64,000 nt of DNA from an uncultured Oscillospiraceae bacterium (GCA_900547455.1 URGV01000009.1:3203-67202), one strand, 5' to 3'; counted from the first letter of the stretch, positions 8,825 through 16,666 are shown. A program made the numbers and translations. The notes: generated by a model not told the origin, from the letters alone.

Positions 8825-9955
8825 TTAGAGTTCCCCCTGCGACGCGGCCTTGAGGTAGGCGTTGATGAACGGGTCGATCTCGCCGTCCATCACCGCGTTG
8901 ATGTTGCCGGTCTCGTAGCCCGTGCGGTGGTCCTTGACCAGCGTGTACGGCATAAAGACGTAGGAGCGGATCTGGGAGCCCCAGCCGATCTGCTGCTGCT
9001 CGCCCTTGATGTCCTCGATGCGCTTGAGGTGCTCGCGCTCCTTGATTTTGACCAGCTTGGACTTGAGCATCTTCATCGCCACCTCGCGGTTCTGGTGCTG
9101 GCTGCGCTCGTTCTGGCAGGCCACAATGACGCCGGTGGGGATGTGGGTGATGCGGATGGCCGACTCGGTCTTGTTGACGTGCTGGCCGCCCGCGCCGCCG
9201 GAGCGGTAGGTGTCGATCTTCAGGTCGGCGGGGTTGATTTCGATGTCGTAGTCGTCGTCGATCTCGGGCATCACCTCCAGCGAGGCAAAGGAGGTCTGGC
9301 GGCGGCCGGAGGCGTCAAACGGCGAGATGCGCACCAGCCGGTGGACGCCGTTCTCCGACTTCAAAAAGCCGTAGGCGTTGGTGCCGGTGATGAGGATCGA
9401 CGCGCTCTTGATGCCCGCTTCCTCCCCGGCCAGATAGTCCAGCACCTTGACCTTGAAGTGGTGGCGCTCCGACCAGCGGGCGTACATGCGGTAGAGCATC
9501 TGCACCCAGTCCTGGGCCTCGGTGCCTCCCGCCCCCGCGTGGAAGGTGAGGATGGCGTTGTTGGAGTCAAACTCCCCGGACAGCAGCGCCGAGAGCTTCT
9601 CCTCCTCGATGCGGGCGTCGATCTCCTTGAGGTTGTCGCGGATGTCCCGCAGAAAAGCCTCCTGCTCCTCCTCGCTGCCAAATTCTTCTTCGCCTGCCAG
9701 CTCCACCATCGTCTGGGCGTCCTCGAACATGCTGACCAGACTGTTGTAAGAATCCAGCTTTTCGTTGACCACCTTCTGCTCCTTGAGGACCCGCCTGGTG
9801 TTTTCCATGTCGTTCCAAAAGTCCGGACTGGCGGCCTCCTCGTCCAGCTTTTTCTTTTCCTCCAGCAGCTTATCGCAGCCCAGCGCCTCGCGCAGGTCCT
9901 GGATTTTGGGCTGCTGCGCGAGCAGCGCCTGTTTTAATTCTTCTAACTGAAGCAT
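8825..9955 (-). CDS. prfB: Peptide chain release factor 2
   Basis: A 376-residue class I release factor. The GGQ motif at about 256-258 (SGGAGGQHVN) triggers peptidyl-tRNA hydrolysis, and SPFDASG at 211-217 is the RF2-type stop recognition motif (UGA/UAA). The reading frame is uninterrupted: where most bacteria have an in-frame UGA and a programmed +1 frameshift near codon 25, this gene reads LREALGCDKL straight through, so the usual autoregulation is absent. This matters because UGA also encodes selenocysteine in grdA and grdB in this window. The start follows CAGGAGGAAGCAACG. Confidence 0.97.
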   Translation of the reverse strand: MLQLEELKQALLAQQPKIQDLREALGCDKLLEEKKKLDEEAASPDFWNDMENTRRVLKEQKVVNEKLDSYNSLVSMFEDAQTMVELAGEEEFGSEEEQEAFLRDIRDNLKEIDARIEEEKLSALLSGEFDSNNAILTFHAGAGGTEAQDWVQMLYRMYARWSERHHFKVKVLDYLAGEEAGIKSASILITGTNAYGFLKSENGVHRLVRISPFDASGRRQTSFASLEVMPEIDDDYDIEINPADLKIDTYRSGGAGGQHVNKTESAIRITHIPTGVIVACQNERSQHQNREVAMKMLKSKLVKIKEREHLKRIEDIKGEQQQIGWGSQIRSYVFMPYTLVKDHRTGYETGNINAVMDGEIDPFINAYLKAASQGEL

Positions 9956-10155
9956 CGTTGCTTCCTCCTGTTTTCTGTTATATTTTGTTCGATTCGCAGA
10001 GAACTTTTGGTCACACAGCGCCTCTTCCCTTCTTCCATACCGGACAGCTTTTATCTTTTATTATAGTAGACTGCGGCCAAAATGTAAAGCCCGCTCTGTC
10101 CTTTCGGCAAATTCTTTAAATTCCCGATGAATTCTTGCCCGCGCTCCTAGATTTT

Positions 10156-10184
10156 TCCGCCCGGCTGTAGTATACTATTATAAT
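10156..10184 (+). promoter_or_regulatory. Weak promoter candidate for the zinc-ribbon membrane protein
   Basis: Two overlapping -10-like hexamers, TATACT (10171-10176) and TATAAT (10179-10184), lie about 45-60 bp before the ATG at 10230. No good -35 is visible at the right distance. The 274-bp gap to prfB is divergent, so promoters in both directions are expected; I see no other structure in it. Confidence 0.35.
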
Positions 10185-10229
10185 ACAAATAACAAAACGA
10201 CACTCTCTTTATTGGAAAGGTTGAATGTG

Positions 10230-11216
10230 ATGAATTATCAAGGCGTTTGCTGTCCGGTCTGCGGCAAGCCGTTCCAGGAGGGCGACGACATTGTCGTCTG
10301 TCCGGAGTGCGGCGCGCCCCACCACCGGGAATGTTATAAAAGTCTGGGCCACTGCGCCCTGCAGGATCAGCTGCACCAGGAGGGTTTGAGCTGGCAGAAC
10401 CCCAACGACCAGCGCCCCCAGCATCAGGCGCAGAGGGACGGCGTGCAGCCCGACCAGAACGGCAACATCATCTGCCCCAACTGCGGGCTTTTCTGCCACG
10501 AGGAGGACCAGTTCTGCCCCAACTGCCGTTTCCCGCTGCACCAGGCCCCCCGCGCCGACCGGCCGGTGGTGGAAAATCCCTTTGAGGGGGAGGAGGTATC
10601 GGACACCGGCTTTGCGGATATGTTCGAGGCCATCTATGCCGACGACGAGCTCGACGGCATCCCGGCCAAGGACTTTATCTTCATCGTCCGTCAGAACTAC
10701 ATCTATTTTCTGCGGGTGTTCAAGATTTTTTCCCAGCGGGCCAAAGCAAAGATCTTCAACTGGTCCTCTTTCCTGTTCGGTTTTCTCTACTTTTTCTACC
10801 GCAAAATGTATAAAATCGGCTCGATCCTGCTGGGGATTTATCTGCTGACCAACATCCCCTCGCTCATCCTCTCGTTCCACATGCTGCGGCAGACCATCGC
10901 CGACCCGATGCTGGTGACCTCGCTGCAGTATGACTTCACCGGGCTGGAGGGGCTGCAGATCCTTTCCCAGCTGCTGACCTACGCGCGGCTGGGGCTGGCC
11001 GTCTTTGTCGGCTTCACCGCCAACCACTTCTACTACAAGCACTGCCGCCAGAAGATCGAGAAGCTGCGCGGCCTCTCCTCGGGCGGCAGTGAGAACGAGT
11101 ACTACCAGACCCTCTCCTCGGTCGGCGGGGTGAGCGCGCTGGCGGTCTTTGTGGTGCTGGCGCTGCTGCTGGGCCTGACCTTCCTCTCCGGCACCGTGAT
11201 GATGGTGCTGCTCTAG
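10230..11216 (+). CDS. Zinc-ribbon/RING-like DUF2628 membrane protein
   Basis: About 328 residues. The N-terminus has a treble-clef or RING-like cluster: CCPVCGKPF, then CPECGAPHHRECY. A second zinc ribbon lies at about 80-100 (CPNCGLFC...FCPNC). After an acidic linker come an amphipathic segment and at least three hydrophobic segments in the C-terminal half (including LGIYLLTNIPSLILSF and SALAVFVVLALLLGLTFL), the layout of DUF2628 proteins. Function is unknown; cytoplasmic zinc fingers on a membrane stem suggest a sensing or scaffolding role. I choose ATG 10230 because GGAAAGG lies 9 bp upstream; TTG 10212 and GTG 10227 are alternatives. Confidence 0.8.
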   Translation: MNYQGVCCPVCGKPFQEGDDIVVCPECGAPHHRECYKSLGHCALQDQLHQEGLSWQNPNDQRPQHQAQRDGVQPDQNGNIICPNCGLFCHEEDQFCPNCRFPLHQAPRADRPVVENPFEGEEVSDTGFADMFEAIYADDELDGIPAKDFIFIVRQNYIYFLRVFKIFSQRAKAKIFNWSSFLFGFLYFFYRKMYKIGSILLGIYLLTNIPSLILSFHMLRQTIADPMLVTSLQYDFTGLEGLQILSQLLTYARLGLAVFVGFTANHFYYKHCRQKIEKLRGLSSGGSENEYYQTLSSVGGVSALAVFVVLALLLGLTFLSGTVMMVLL

Positions 11217-11240
11217 TTCTTTCGACACAAGGTGAATAAA

Positions 11241-11717
11241 ATGTCTTATGAACAGGTAAAGCAATATTTTTCACAGAACCAGCTCTCCGACCGCGTGCTG
11301 CATTTTGAGCAGTCCAGCGCCACCGTCGAGCAGGCCGCCGCTGCCGTCGGCTGCGCGCCCTGTCAGATCGCCAAGACCCTCTCCTTCCGGGTGCAGGGGG
11401 AGCCGGTGCTGATCGTCGCCGCCGGGGATGCCCGCATCGACAACCCCAAATTTAAGGCTCTTTTCCACGAAAAGGCCAGGATGATCCCCGCCGCCGAGGT
11501 GGAAAAGGCGGTGGGCCACGCGCCGGGCGGGGTCTGCCCCTTTGCCCTCCTGCCGGGGGTCAAAGTCTATCTGGACATCTCGCTGCGGCGTTTTTCGGCA
11601 GTCTATCCCGCCGCCGGGGACGCCCACAGCGCCGTCCGCCTGACCCCGGACGAGCTGGCAGAGCTCTCCCACAGCCTTGCCTGGGTGGACTGCTGCAAGG
11701 ACTGGGCGCAGGGCTAA
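11241..11717 (+). CDS. ybaK: YbaK/EbsC-type aminoacyl-tRNA deacylase
   Basis: About 158 residues of the YbaK/ProX editing-domain family, which hydrolyse mischarged tRNAs such as Cys-tRNA(Pro). Seen: the IAKTLSFRV segment with its conserved Lys, VLIVAAGDARID, and the GGVCPFALLPGVKVYLD strand-turn-strand of the substrate pocket. The ATG at 11241 is chosen because AAGGTG sits about 6 bp before it; a GTG at 11232 would overlap that site. It follows the zinc-ribbon gene after 24 bp, likely in one transcript. The exact tRNA substrate cannot be told from sequence alone. Confidence 0.85.
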   Translation: MSYEQVKQYFSQNQLSDRVLHFEQSSATVEQAAAAVGCAPCQIAKTLSFRVQGEPVLIVAAGDARIDNPKFKALFHEKARMIPAAEVEKAVGHAPGGVCPFALLPGVKVYLDISLRRFSAVYPAAGDAHSAVRLTPDELAELSHSLAWVDCCKDWAQG

Positions 11718-11765
11718 TTCCCAAGAAAGGCGCCCTACTTTCTCCCTGTCTTTGTCTACTTCTCC

Positions 11766-11797
11766 AAAAAAGGCGGGACAAGGCCCCTTTTTGTCGA
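11766..11797 (+). terminator. Possible terminator after ybaK
   Basis: AAAAAGG (11767-11773) pairs with CCTTTTT (11786-11792) and is followed by TTG. The stem is short. It is positioned between the ybaK stop and the strong rpsF promoter. The preceding 11730-11765 resembles a worn copy of the GC-rich hairpin repeat (CCTACTTTCTCC). Confidence 0.35.
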
Positions 11798-11805
11798 ACC
11801 GGCCC

Positions 11806-11835
11806 TTGACAAAAGAAAGTTTGTTTTGGTATAAT
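11806..11835 (+). promoter_or_regulatory. Consensus sigma-A promoter of rpsF-ssb-rpsR
   Basis: TTGACA (11806-11811), an 18-bp spacer, then TATAAT (11830-11835) with a TGG extension giving an extended -10. Both hexamers are perfect consensus. The predicted start is near 11842, leaving a leader of about 100 nt before rpsF. Confidence 0.85.
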
Positions 11836-11895
11836 TTTCACGTTGTCCGTCCGGCGAACCGCGATTCTTCCGGCTTGCGGAAAGGGGCAAACCTT

Positions 11896-11916
11896 GCCCT
11901 GCATAACCGGCAGGGC
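11896..11916 (+). promoter_or_regulatory. Leader hairpin before rpsF, possible S6:S18 autoregulatory site
   Basis: GCCCTGC (11896-11902) pairs with GCAGGGC (11910-11916) around the loop ATAACCG, 28 nt before the rpsF start. A hairpin presenting CCG in its loop upstream of rpsF is what is described for the S6:S18 ribosomal leader. The match here is by eye: the stem and the loop CCG are seen, the regulatory role is inferred. Confidence 0.45.
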
Positions 11917-11944
11917 CTTAAGTCCAAAAGGAGGTGCTTTTACA

Positions 11945-12241
11945 ATGGCAAAACTGAATGACAAGTATGAAACCGTCATGATCTTCAACACCAAAAACGG
12001 TGACGAAGCTGTCAAAGCCCTGGTAGAGAAATTCACCGCTTTGATCGAAAAACATGGCACACTGGAAACCGTAGAAGAGTGGGGCAAACGCAGACTGGCT
12101 TACCCGATCCAGGACGAGGTCGAGGGCTACTACGTATTCGCCACCTTCACCAGCGCTCCAGAGTTCCCGGCAGAGCTTGACCGTAACTACAAAATCACCG
12201 ACGGCGTTCTTCGTTCCCTGATCGTTAAGAAAGAGGACTAA
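11945..12241 (+). CDS. rpsF: 30S ribosomal protein S6
   Basis: 98 residues, normal length for bS6. The start KYETVMIFNT and the core EWGKRRLAYPIQDEVEGYYVFATF are characteristic. It binds the 30S platform as a heterodimer with S18, encoded two genes downstream. AAAAGGAGG lies 10 bp before the ATG. First gene of the rpsF-ssb-rpsR unit. Confidence 0.97.
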   Translation: MAKLNDKYETVMIFNTKNGDEAVKALVEKFTALIEKHGTLETVEEWGKRRLAYPIQDEVEGYYVFATFTSAPEFPAELDRNYKITDGVLRSLIVKKED

Positions 12242-12253
12242 GGAGGATTTATC

Positions 12254-12766
12254 ATGCTGAACCGTGTAATTTTAATGGGAAGGCTGACCGCGGACCCGGA
12301 GCTGAAAAAAACAAACTCCGACATTTCGGTCACTTCTTTTTCGCTTGCTGTGGACAGAAATTACGGCAAGGGCGCGGACCGTCAGACAGACTTCATCAAC
12401 TGTGTTGCATGGCGTCAGACTGCGGAATTTATCAGCAGATATTTTTCCAAAGGCAGACTGATGGCCGTAGAGGGTTCCCTGCAGGTGCGCAACTATGTGG
12501 ACCGCAACGAGAACAAGCGGCAGGCTGTGGAGGTCGTGGTTGACCAGGCGTACTTTGCCGACAGCAAAAACGCCACTTCCGCTTCCGCTCCCACCGCTCC
12601 GGACGATTTTGGTCCGCCGCCACCGGCCCGTTCCTCCTATGCGGGAGGACACGCTTCCGACAGCTATTCCGCCCCAGCTTCCACCGCGTCCAGCTTTGGT
12701 TATTCCAGCGGCGCTGCGGAGGACTTTGAGGAGGTCAGCGACGACGAAGAGGATCTGCCGTTCTAA
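12254..12766 (+). CDS. ssb: Single-stranded DNA-binding protein
   Basis: 170 residues. The OB fold occupies about 1-105 (LNRVILMGRLTADPELK, then FINCVAWRQTAEFISRYFSKGRLMAVEG). A Pro/Ser/Ala/Gly-rich linker follows, then the acidic tip DDEEDLPF that recruits replication and repair partners. Its place between rpsF and rpsR is the classic bacterial arrangement. AGGAGG is 8 bp upstream; the gap to rpsF is 12 bp. Confidence 0.97.
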   Translation: MLNRVILMGRLTADPELKKTNSDISVTSFSLAVDRNYGKGADRQTDFINCVAWRQTAEFISRYFSKGRLMAVEGSLQVRNYVDRNENKRQAVEVVVDQAYFADSKNATSASAPTAPDDFGPPPPARSSYAGGHASDSYSAPASTASSFGYSSGAAEDFEEVSDDEEDLPF

Positions 12767-12830
12767 CGATCCATCACCCCAACGGTATTTGTATTTATGA
12801 CTTTTGAAAAAATCAAGGAGGTTAAGCTCA

Positions 12831-13082
12831 ATGGAAAAAGAGAGAGTTGAAAGAACCGACAGACGCAACAGAAAGAGCAGAAAGAAAGTCTGCGCGTTCT
12901 GCATGGATAAAATCGAACACATCGATTACAAGGATGTACCGAGACTGAGAAGATACCTGTCCGACCGCGCAAAGATCATTCCGCGGCGCGTAACCGGTAC
13001 CTGCGCTCGTCATCAGAGACAGCTGACCGTCGCTGTAAAGCGCGCCCGTCATCTGGCTTTCCTGCCATACGTCGGCGACTAA
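12831..13082 (+). CDS. rpsR: 30S ribosomal protein S18
   Basis: 83 residues from the ATG at 12831, which has AAGGAGG 8-9 bp upstream; the frame stays open 27 bp further upstream but without a site. VCAFCMDK and [10 protein letters not shown] carry Cys pairs as in zinc-binding S18 forms; [15 protein letters not shown] is the conserved core. Last gene of its operon, followed by a clear terminator. Confidence 0.96.
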   Translation: MEKERVERTDRRNRKSRKKVCAFCMDKIEHIDYKDVPRLRRYLSDRAKIIPRRVTGTCARHQRQLTVAVKRARHLAFLPYVGD

Positions 13083-13097
13083 TCGACCATACCAAGA

Positions 13098-13128
13098 CCC
13101 GAAACTGTCCGGTTTCGGGCCTTTTTTA
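13098..13128 (+). terminator. Terminator of rpsF-ssb-rpsR
   Basis: CCCGAAAC (13098-13105) pairs with GTTTCGGG (13112-13119), followed by CCTTTTTTA. It lies 16 bp past the rpsR stop. Confidence 0.9.
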
Positions 13129-13155
13129 TATCTTCACCGAAGGAGGAATCCCCGC

Positions 13156-13638
13156 ATGCTGCAATCCCCTCCCCTGACTAAGCAGGACATCGCCGCCCTG
13201 ACCCCCATCATGGCTGCCGCCTTCGACGACGACAGCAAAATCCATACCGGCGTCGAACACGACGGCCCGCGCGGCTATGACGACGGCTCGCTGCTGCTGC
13301 GGCAGCTTGCTGACCCTGCCCTCACCTGCCGGAAGGTTTTGCTCGACGGCAGCGTCATCGGCGCGTGGACGGTGCGCCAGCAGGCAGCCCAGTGCACGCT
13401 GGAGCTGTTCTTTCTCGACCCCGCCCTCCACAACCAGGGGCTGGGCCAGCAGGTCTGGCAGCAGATCGAGGGGGCCTTCCCGCAGGCGGAGGAGTGGCTT
13501 TTGGAAACGCCGGACTACTCGACCCGCAACCATCACTTCTACACAAAAAAGTGCGGCTTTTTCTTTGTCAAGGCAATCGGCCACCCCAACGGCGGGCGGT
13601 CCTTTCTGTTCCGGAAGCTGCGCTGTCCCCAGGGATGA
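13156..13638 (+). CDS. GNAT family N-acetyltransferase
   Basis: 160 residues. LELFFLDPALHNQGLGQQVWQQIE at about 82-105 is motif A of the GNAT fold, with a QGLGQQ acetyl-CoA loop replacing the usual RGxGIG. HHFYTKKCGFFFVKAIG near 130-145 is motif B. The acceptor substrate is unknown. AAGGAGG lies 9 bp before the ATG. The stop overlaps the next start as ATGA, so the two are translationally coupled. Confidence 0.85.
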   Translation: MLQSPPLTKQDIAALTPIMAAAFDDDSKIHTGVEHDGPRGYDDGSLLLRQLADPALTCRKVLLDGSVIGAWTVRQQAAQCTLELFFLDPALHNQGLGQQVWQQIEGAFPQAEEWLLETPDYSTRNHHFYTKKCGFFFVKAIGHPNGGRSFLFRKLRCPQG

Positions 13639-13964
13639 TGCAGATGCAGACCGCCCTGTGGGAAAAGCACAGGGATAGCTGGTCCCCGATGGAGCCGGCG
13701 TACGGCAAAAACTTCATCCTGTGGATGATGGAGGAGGTCGGCGAGGTCATCGCCATCATCAAGAAGAAGGGCAGCGAGGACATCATGCAGGACCCGGCTG
13801 TCCGCAGCCACTTTGTGGAGGAGCTCTGCGACGTGCTGATGTACTACTTCGACACCCTGCTGCGCTACGGCGTCACCCCGCAGGAAATCTCCGAAGCCTA
13901 CTGCGCCAAGCACAGCCGCAACATGGGGCGCGACTATGAGAAGGAATATCAAAAGCTCCACTAA
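13635..13964 (+). CDS. MazG-like nucleotide pyrophosphohydrolase
   Basis: 109 residues from the ATG at 13635, which shares ATGA with the stop of the acetyltransferase gene (13638 and 13644 are also ATG). The four-helix MazG signature is visible: MMEEVGEV (ExxE) at about 32-38 and EELCDVLMYYFD (ExxD) near 64-74, which bind Mg for hydrolysis of nucleoside triphosphates to monophosphates. Short single-domain members act on house-cleaning or dUTP-like substrates; the exact one is unknown. Confidence 0.8.
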   Translation: MMQMQTALWEKHRDSWSPMEPAYGKNFILWMMEEVGEVIAIIKKKGSEDIMQDPAVRSHFVEELCDVLMYYFDTLLRYGVTPQEISEAYCAKHSRNMGRDYEKEYQKLH

Positions 13965-13980
13965 ACTTCGAATATGCAGC

Positions 13981-14012
13981 AAAAAAGCGAGGGAAAATTC
14001 CCTCGCTTTTTT
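13981..14012 (+). terminator. Strong bidirectional terminator after the MazG-like gene
   Basis: A perfect 15-bp inverted repeat (13981-13995 with 13998-14012), A-rich on one flank and T-rich on the other, 17 bp after the stop. Confidence 0.95.
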
Positions 14013-14097
14013 GTGCCATGATGGCGCGCCCAATTCGCGTTTCAGCTACTGCGCAGCGCAGATTTTTCCCCGCGGAGGGGAGATTTTTTCCTTGCCG

Positions 14098-14122
14098 GTT
14101 GCACGTTGGGGTGCAACTTTTT
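14098..14122 (+). terminator. Isolated terminator-like hairpin
   Basis: GTTGCAC (14098-14104) pairs with GTGCAAC (14111-14117), followed by TTTTTG. No gene ends here, so it may be a relic or end a small unannotated RNA. Confidence 0.4.
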
Positions 14123-14168
14123 GTTCGTTTCGGGGTATAGGTGAAGGGGGTACTGCGGCTCCCCTCGG

Positions 14169-14400
14169 TTTTTTTTTGCAGGGGCCGAGAGCCCCAGCAC
14201 CCACCAATGCGAGGAGGGCAAAGCCCTCCTCTGCGCTCCACCTATGGGTGGGCCTACCCGGCCCACACCCGGGGTTCCTTTCGTTTCACGACGAAAGGAA
14301 CCAAAGGCGTGCCGGGGCGCTGCCCCTGGACCCCGTTGGGGGGCCGACTGAAAAGTGTTCCACTTTTCAGTCCCATCCCCCCAGCGACGCTTTGCGTCGC
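14169..14400 (+). repeat. GC-rich multi-hairpin repeat module, copy 1
   Basis: Six consecutive near-perfect hairpins: 14181-14195, 14211-14231 (9-bp arms), 14273-14302 (12-bp arms), 14314-14326, 14346-14372 (12-bp arms) and 14384-14400 (7-bp arms). The order T-run, GCAGGGGC hairpin, GCACCCAC, hairpin, CTTTC-type hairpin, CCAAAGGCG recurs at 63871-64000 and, inverted, at 15072-15306, with different stem sequences but preserved pairing. No protein signal is seen in any frame. Confidence 0.75.
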
Positions 14401-14542
14401 TCCCCCCAGAAAGGGTAAGCGGCACTAGCCTAGCTGGATTTGCCACTTTGAGATTGTGCGAGCAATTGGCATTTCTTTCTCCTAGAGCTCCATGGAGGAA
14501 ACACCCACTGCTTTCAAACCGTGGCGCGGGAGGGGTGGCTTG

Positions 14543-14880
14543 ATGGGAATGAGATGGGAACAGGGGATGGGAACGGAGGTTATTTTGGTAGTTGTAAAAT
14601 CAATTCGGTCTTATTCTGGCAATAGATTATTCATAAATAGGCCGCTAAACAGCAGCCGGTTCCCAGTTTGTTCCCATGCCCGTTCCTATCTCTGTTCCCT
14701 AGTTTGTTCCCATTTTTACGAAACCGCAAGAATCAAACAAATGGCTTTGTTGTGCGGTTTTTTGAAGAAGGAACAAACCTTGATGGGAACAAATATCTAT
14801 TATTTATAAAAGATATATATAGAAATGGATATATAGGAGAAAGAGATGTTTGTTCCCTTGTTCCCATTCCCTGTTCCCAT
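14543..14880. repeat. Cluster of GTTCCCAT octamers in an AT-rich stretch
   Basis: The octamer GTTCCCAT or its complement occurs exactly at 14554-14561, 14567-14574, 14670-14677, 14706-14713, 14783-14790, 14860-14867 and 14873-14880, with near copies at 14543, 14659, 14682, 14694 and 14852. Between the last groups lies a very AT-rich block (about 14791-14840, runs of TATATA). Iteron-like spacing is irregular. It could be a protein-binding array or the relic of a mobile-element control region. Confidence 0.6.
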
Positions 14881-15063
14881 CCCCCTCATCGGGGAACAGC
14901 TCCTGCCCCCTAATCGGCCCGCTCTGCCATGTACGGCCTGTACAGCCCACCGAGCTTACAGCAGTTTTTTTGCTGGATAAGGGGGAAAGGCTATCGGCAG
15001 CCCGCTCTGCCGCACCGCCCCCGAGGATGCCGCAAACCCTGTACCCCCTCCACCAATACCGCT
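14881..15063. other. Gene-free stretch within the 14-15.4 kb island
   Basis: A 139-codon plus-strand frame begins at 14929, but it lacks a ribosome binding site and reads on through the hairpin repeat at 15072-15306, so I do not call it a gene. I see no RNA gene or coding remnant I can name. Confidence 0.4.
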
Positions 15064-15071
15064 AGGGCAGA

Positions 15072-15306
15072 AGGCGGGGGAATCCAAGGGGGTCCTCCCC
15101 CTTGTGCCGGAGGTCCAGGAACCAGGAGGTTCCTGGCGTATCTTTGCCTACTTTCTCTACGCGAGAAAGTAGGCCGGGGCTTGGGGCGGAGCGCCCAAAA
15201 AGGTGGGTGCAGGGACTACCAGTCCCGCAAAAACCCCCGGGGTGGAGGGGCGGAGCGCCCCCATACGGGGAGGAGCGCAGAGGACGGGGCGCAGCCCCGC
15301 CCTCTG
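15072..15306 (-). repeat. GC-rich multi-hairpin repeat module, copy 2 (inverted)
   Basis: Read on the minus strand this has the same order of parts as copies 1 and 3: GGGACTggtAGTCCC hairpin (15212-15226), CTGCACCCAC, a GGGCGCTCCGCCC element, a CCTACTTTCTC hairpin (15147-15174), CAAAG, then a CCAGGAAC hairpin (15114-15135). A further hairpin lies at 15277-15306. Stem sequences differ from the other copies while pairing is kept. Confidence 0.75.
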
Positions 15307-15382
15307 CACAAAAACTTCTTCCTTGACTTCCCCTGCAAAATCCTCTAAAATAGAATCAAAACCCACCCTTGGAGGGAAAATC

Positions 15383-15688
15383 ATGACCGAAGAAAAACAG
15401 CCCGATACCTCCTGTGAGGTCCCCCCGCGCAAAAAGCGCATTCAGTCCTCCAAATTTTGGATCGTGTCCCTGGTCATTGTCACAACCATCCTGGTTACCC
15501 TGACCAGCCTGCGCTACAACGGCAGACTGCCTTCGCTGCTGGATATTCTCTTCTTCGACCTGCTGGTCGGCGGATGCGGCGCCTGCATCTACCTGCTGCG
15601 CAAGGACGCGGACAAAATTCTGGAGGAGGCGCAGCGGGAGCGGGCGCTCAAGAAAAAGCAAAAAGCCGAAAAAGCCGACAAGGAGTAA
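15383..15688 (+). CDS. Small two-span membrane protein, function unknown
   Basis: 101 residues from the ATG at 15383, with GGAGGG 7 bp upstream. A charged N-terminus (PPRKKRIQSSK) precedes two hydrophobic segments, FWIVSLVIVTTILVTLTSL (about 25-43) and LLDILFFDLLVGGCGACIYLL (about 51-71). A basic, coiled-coil-like tail rich in Lys/Glu/Ala follows. No family is recognised. It stands alone, 40 bp before the nitroreductase gene, and may share its transcript. Confidence 0.65.
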   Translation: MTEEKQPDTSCEVPPRKKRIQSSKFWIVSLVIVTTILVTLTSLRYNGRLPSLLDILFFDLLVGGCGACIYLLRKDADKILEEAQRERALKKKQKAEKADKE

Positions 15689-15728
15689 ACCTGCCTGTCG
15701 CGCAGCCCACCTGAAAGGAGTCTTTGCC

Positions 15729-16259
15729 ATGTCCGATTATTTTGAGCTTGTCAGCAGCCGCGAGAGCTGCCGCAACTATAACCCAGACCGCCGCCCCACC
15801 AGGGAGCAGCTGGTCAAGTGTATCCAGACCGCGCAGCTGGCCCCCTCGGCCTGCAACTCCCAGCCGTGGAGCTACATTGTGGTCAACGACCCGGAAAAAT
15901 CCCCGCTGGTCGCCGCAGCCACCCAGACCGCCGGCTTAAATAAGTTCACCAACAACTGCCCGGCCTTTGTCATCGTCTGTGAGGAGGACGCTTACCTGAT
16001 CGGCGGCAAGGAGCCGAACCAGAAATACGCCCACATCGATATCGGCCTGTCGGTCTCTCAGCTGTGCTACGCTGCCACCCAGCAGGGACTTTCCACCTGC
16101 ATCATGGGCTCCTTCGACCAGAAGATGCTGCTGGACAGCCTGGGCATCACCGAGCCCAAACGGGTGCTGCTGGTGGTTGCAGTCGGCTATGCCGCCACCG
16201 ACGCGCTGCGCCCCAAAAAGCGCAAACCGCTCGACGAGGTGATGACCTACATTGGATAA
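15729..16259 (+). CDS. Nitroreductase family protein
   Basis: 176 residues of the FMN-dependent nitroreductase fold: SSRESCRNYNPDRRPTREQL is the N-terminal FMN-phosphate binding segment, LAPSACNSQPWSYIVV the substrate/flavin loop, and a Gly-rich end. These enzymes reduce nitro groups, quinones or other acceptors with NAD(P)H. AAAGGAG is 9 bp upstream. The last codons overlap the Nudix start by 8 bp, so expression is coupled. Confidence 0.9.
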   Translation: MSDYFELVSSRESCRNYNPDRRPTREQLVKCIQTAQLAPSACNSQPWSYIVVNDPEKSPLVAAATQTAGLNKFTNNCPAFVIVCEEDAYLIGGKEPNQKYAHIDIGLSVSQLCYAATQQGLSTCIMGSFDQKMLLDSLGITEPKRVLLVVAVGYAATDALRPKKRKPLDEVMTYIG

Positions 16260-16650
16260 GAATATCATCCCGACCGAGGTGGTCGCCGCCCTGATCTGGG
16301 AAGGCAGCCGCTTTCTGATCTGCCAGCGCCCCCGCCACAAGGCGCGCGGCTCTTTGTGGGAATTTGTCGGCGGCAAGGTGGAGCCGGGAGAGAGCAAGGA
16401 AGAGGCTCTCATCCGAGAGTGCCGGGAGGAGCTTAGCATCACCGTCCAGCCCGGCGAGGTCTTTATGGAAGTCACCCACACCTACCCCGACCTGACGGTG
16501 CACCTCACCCTCCTGAATGCCTCCATCCGCTCGGGTGTCCCGCAGCTTCTGGAGCACCAGGACATGCGCTGGATAACGCCCGGCGAGATCGGCCAGTTTG
16601 CCTTCTGCCCCGCCGACGAGGTCATTTTGGAAAAACTCAAATCGTTATAA
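16252..16650 (+). CDS. Nudix hydrolase, MutT-like
   Basis: 132 residues starting at a TTG (16252) inside the end of the nitroreductase gene. The Nudix box GKVEPGESKEEALIRECREEL (about 40-60) fits Gx5Ex7REUXEE, and the N-terminal strand RFLICQRPRHKARGSLWEF is typical of 8-oxo-dGTP-type MutT sanitation enzymes. The TTG start is inferred from overlap and from the family's usual N-terminus; no in-frame ATG lies near. Confidence 0.88.
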   Translation: MDKNIIPTEVVAALIWEGSRFLICQRPRHKARGSLWEFVGGKVEPGESKEEALIRECREELSITVQPGEVFMEVTHTYPDLTVHLTLLNASIRSGVPQLLEHQDMRWITPGEIGQFAFCPADEVILEKLKSL

Positions 16651-16666
16651 AACTGCCCTATGCAGC

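Noticed and set aside
9870..9895. Programmed frameshift in prfB
   Set aside because: Read directly: the frame is continuous and no in-frame UGA or slippery CUU-UGA is present.
6532..9937. Plus-strand frames of 535 and 630 codons
   Set aside because: Antisense to the giant lipoprotein, the phosphatase and prfB; no start sites and no protein family.
14929..15348. A 139-codon plus-strand frame in the 14-15 kb island
   Set aside because: No ribosome binding site, and the frame runs through the GC-rich hairpin repeat.
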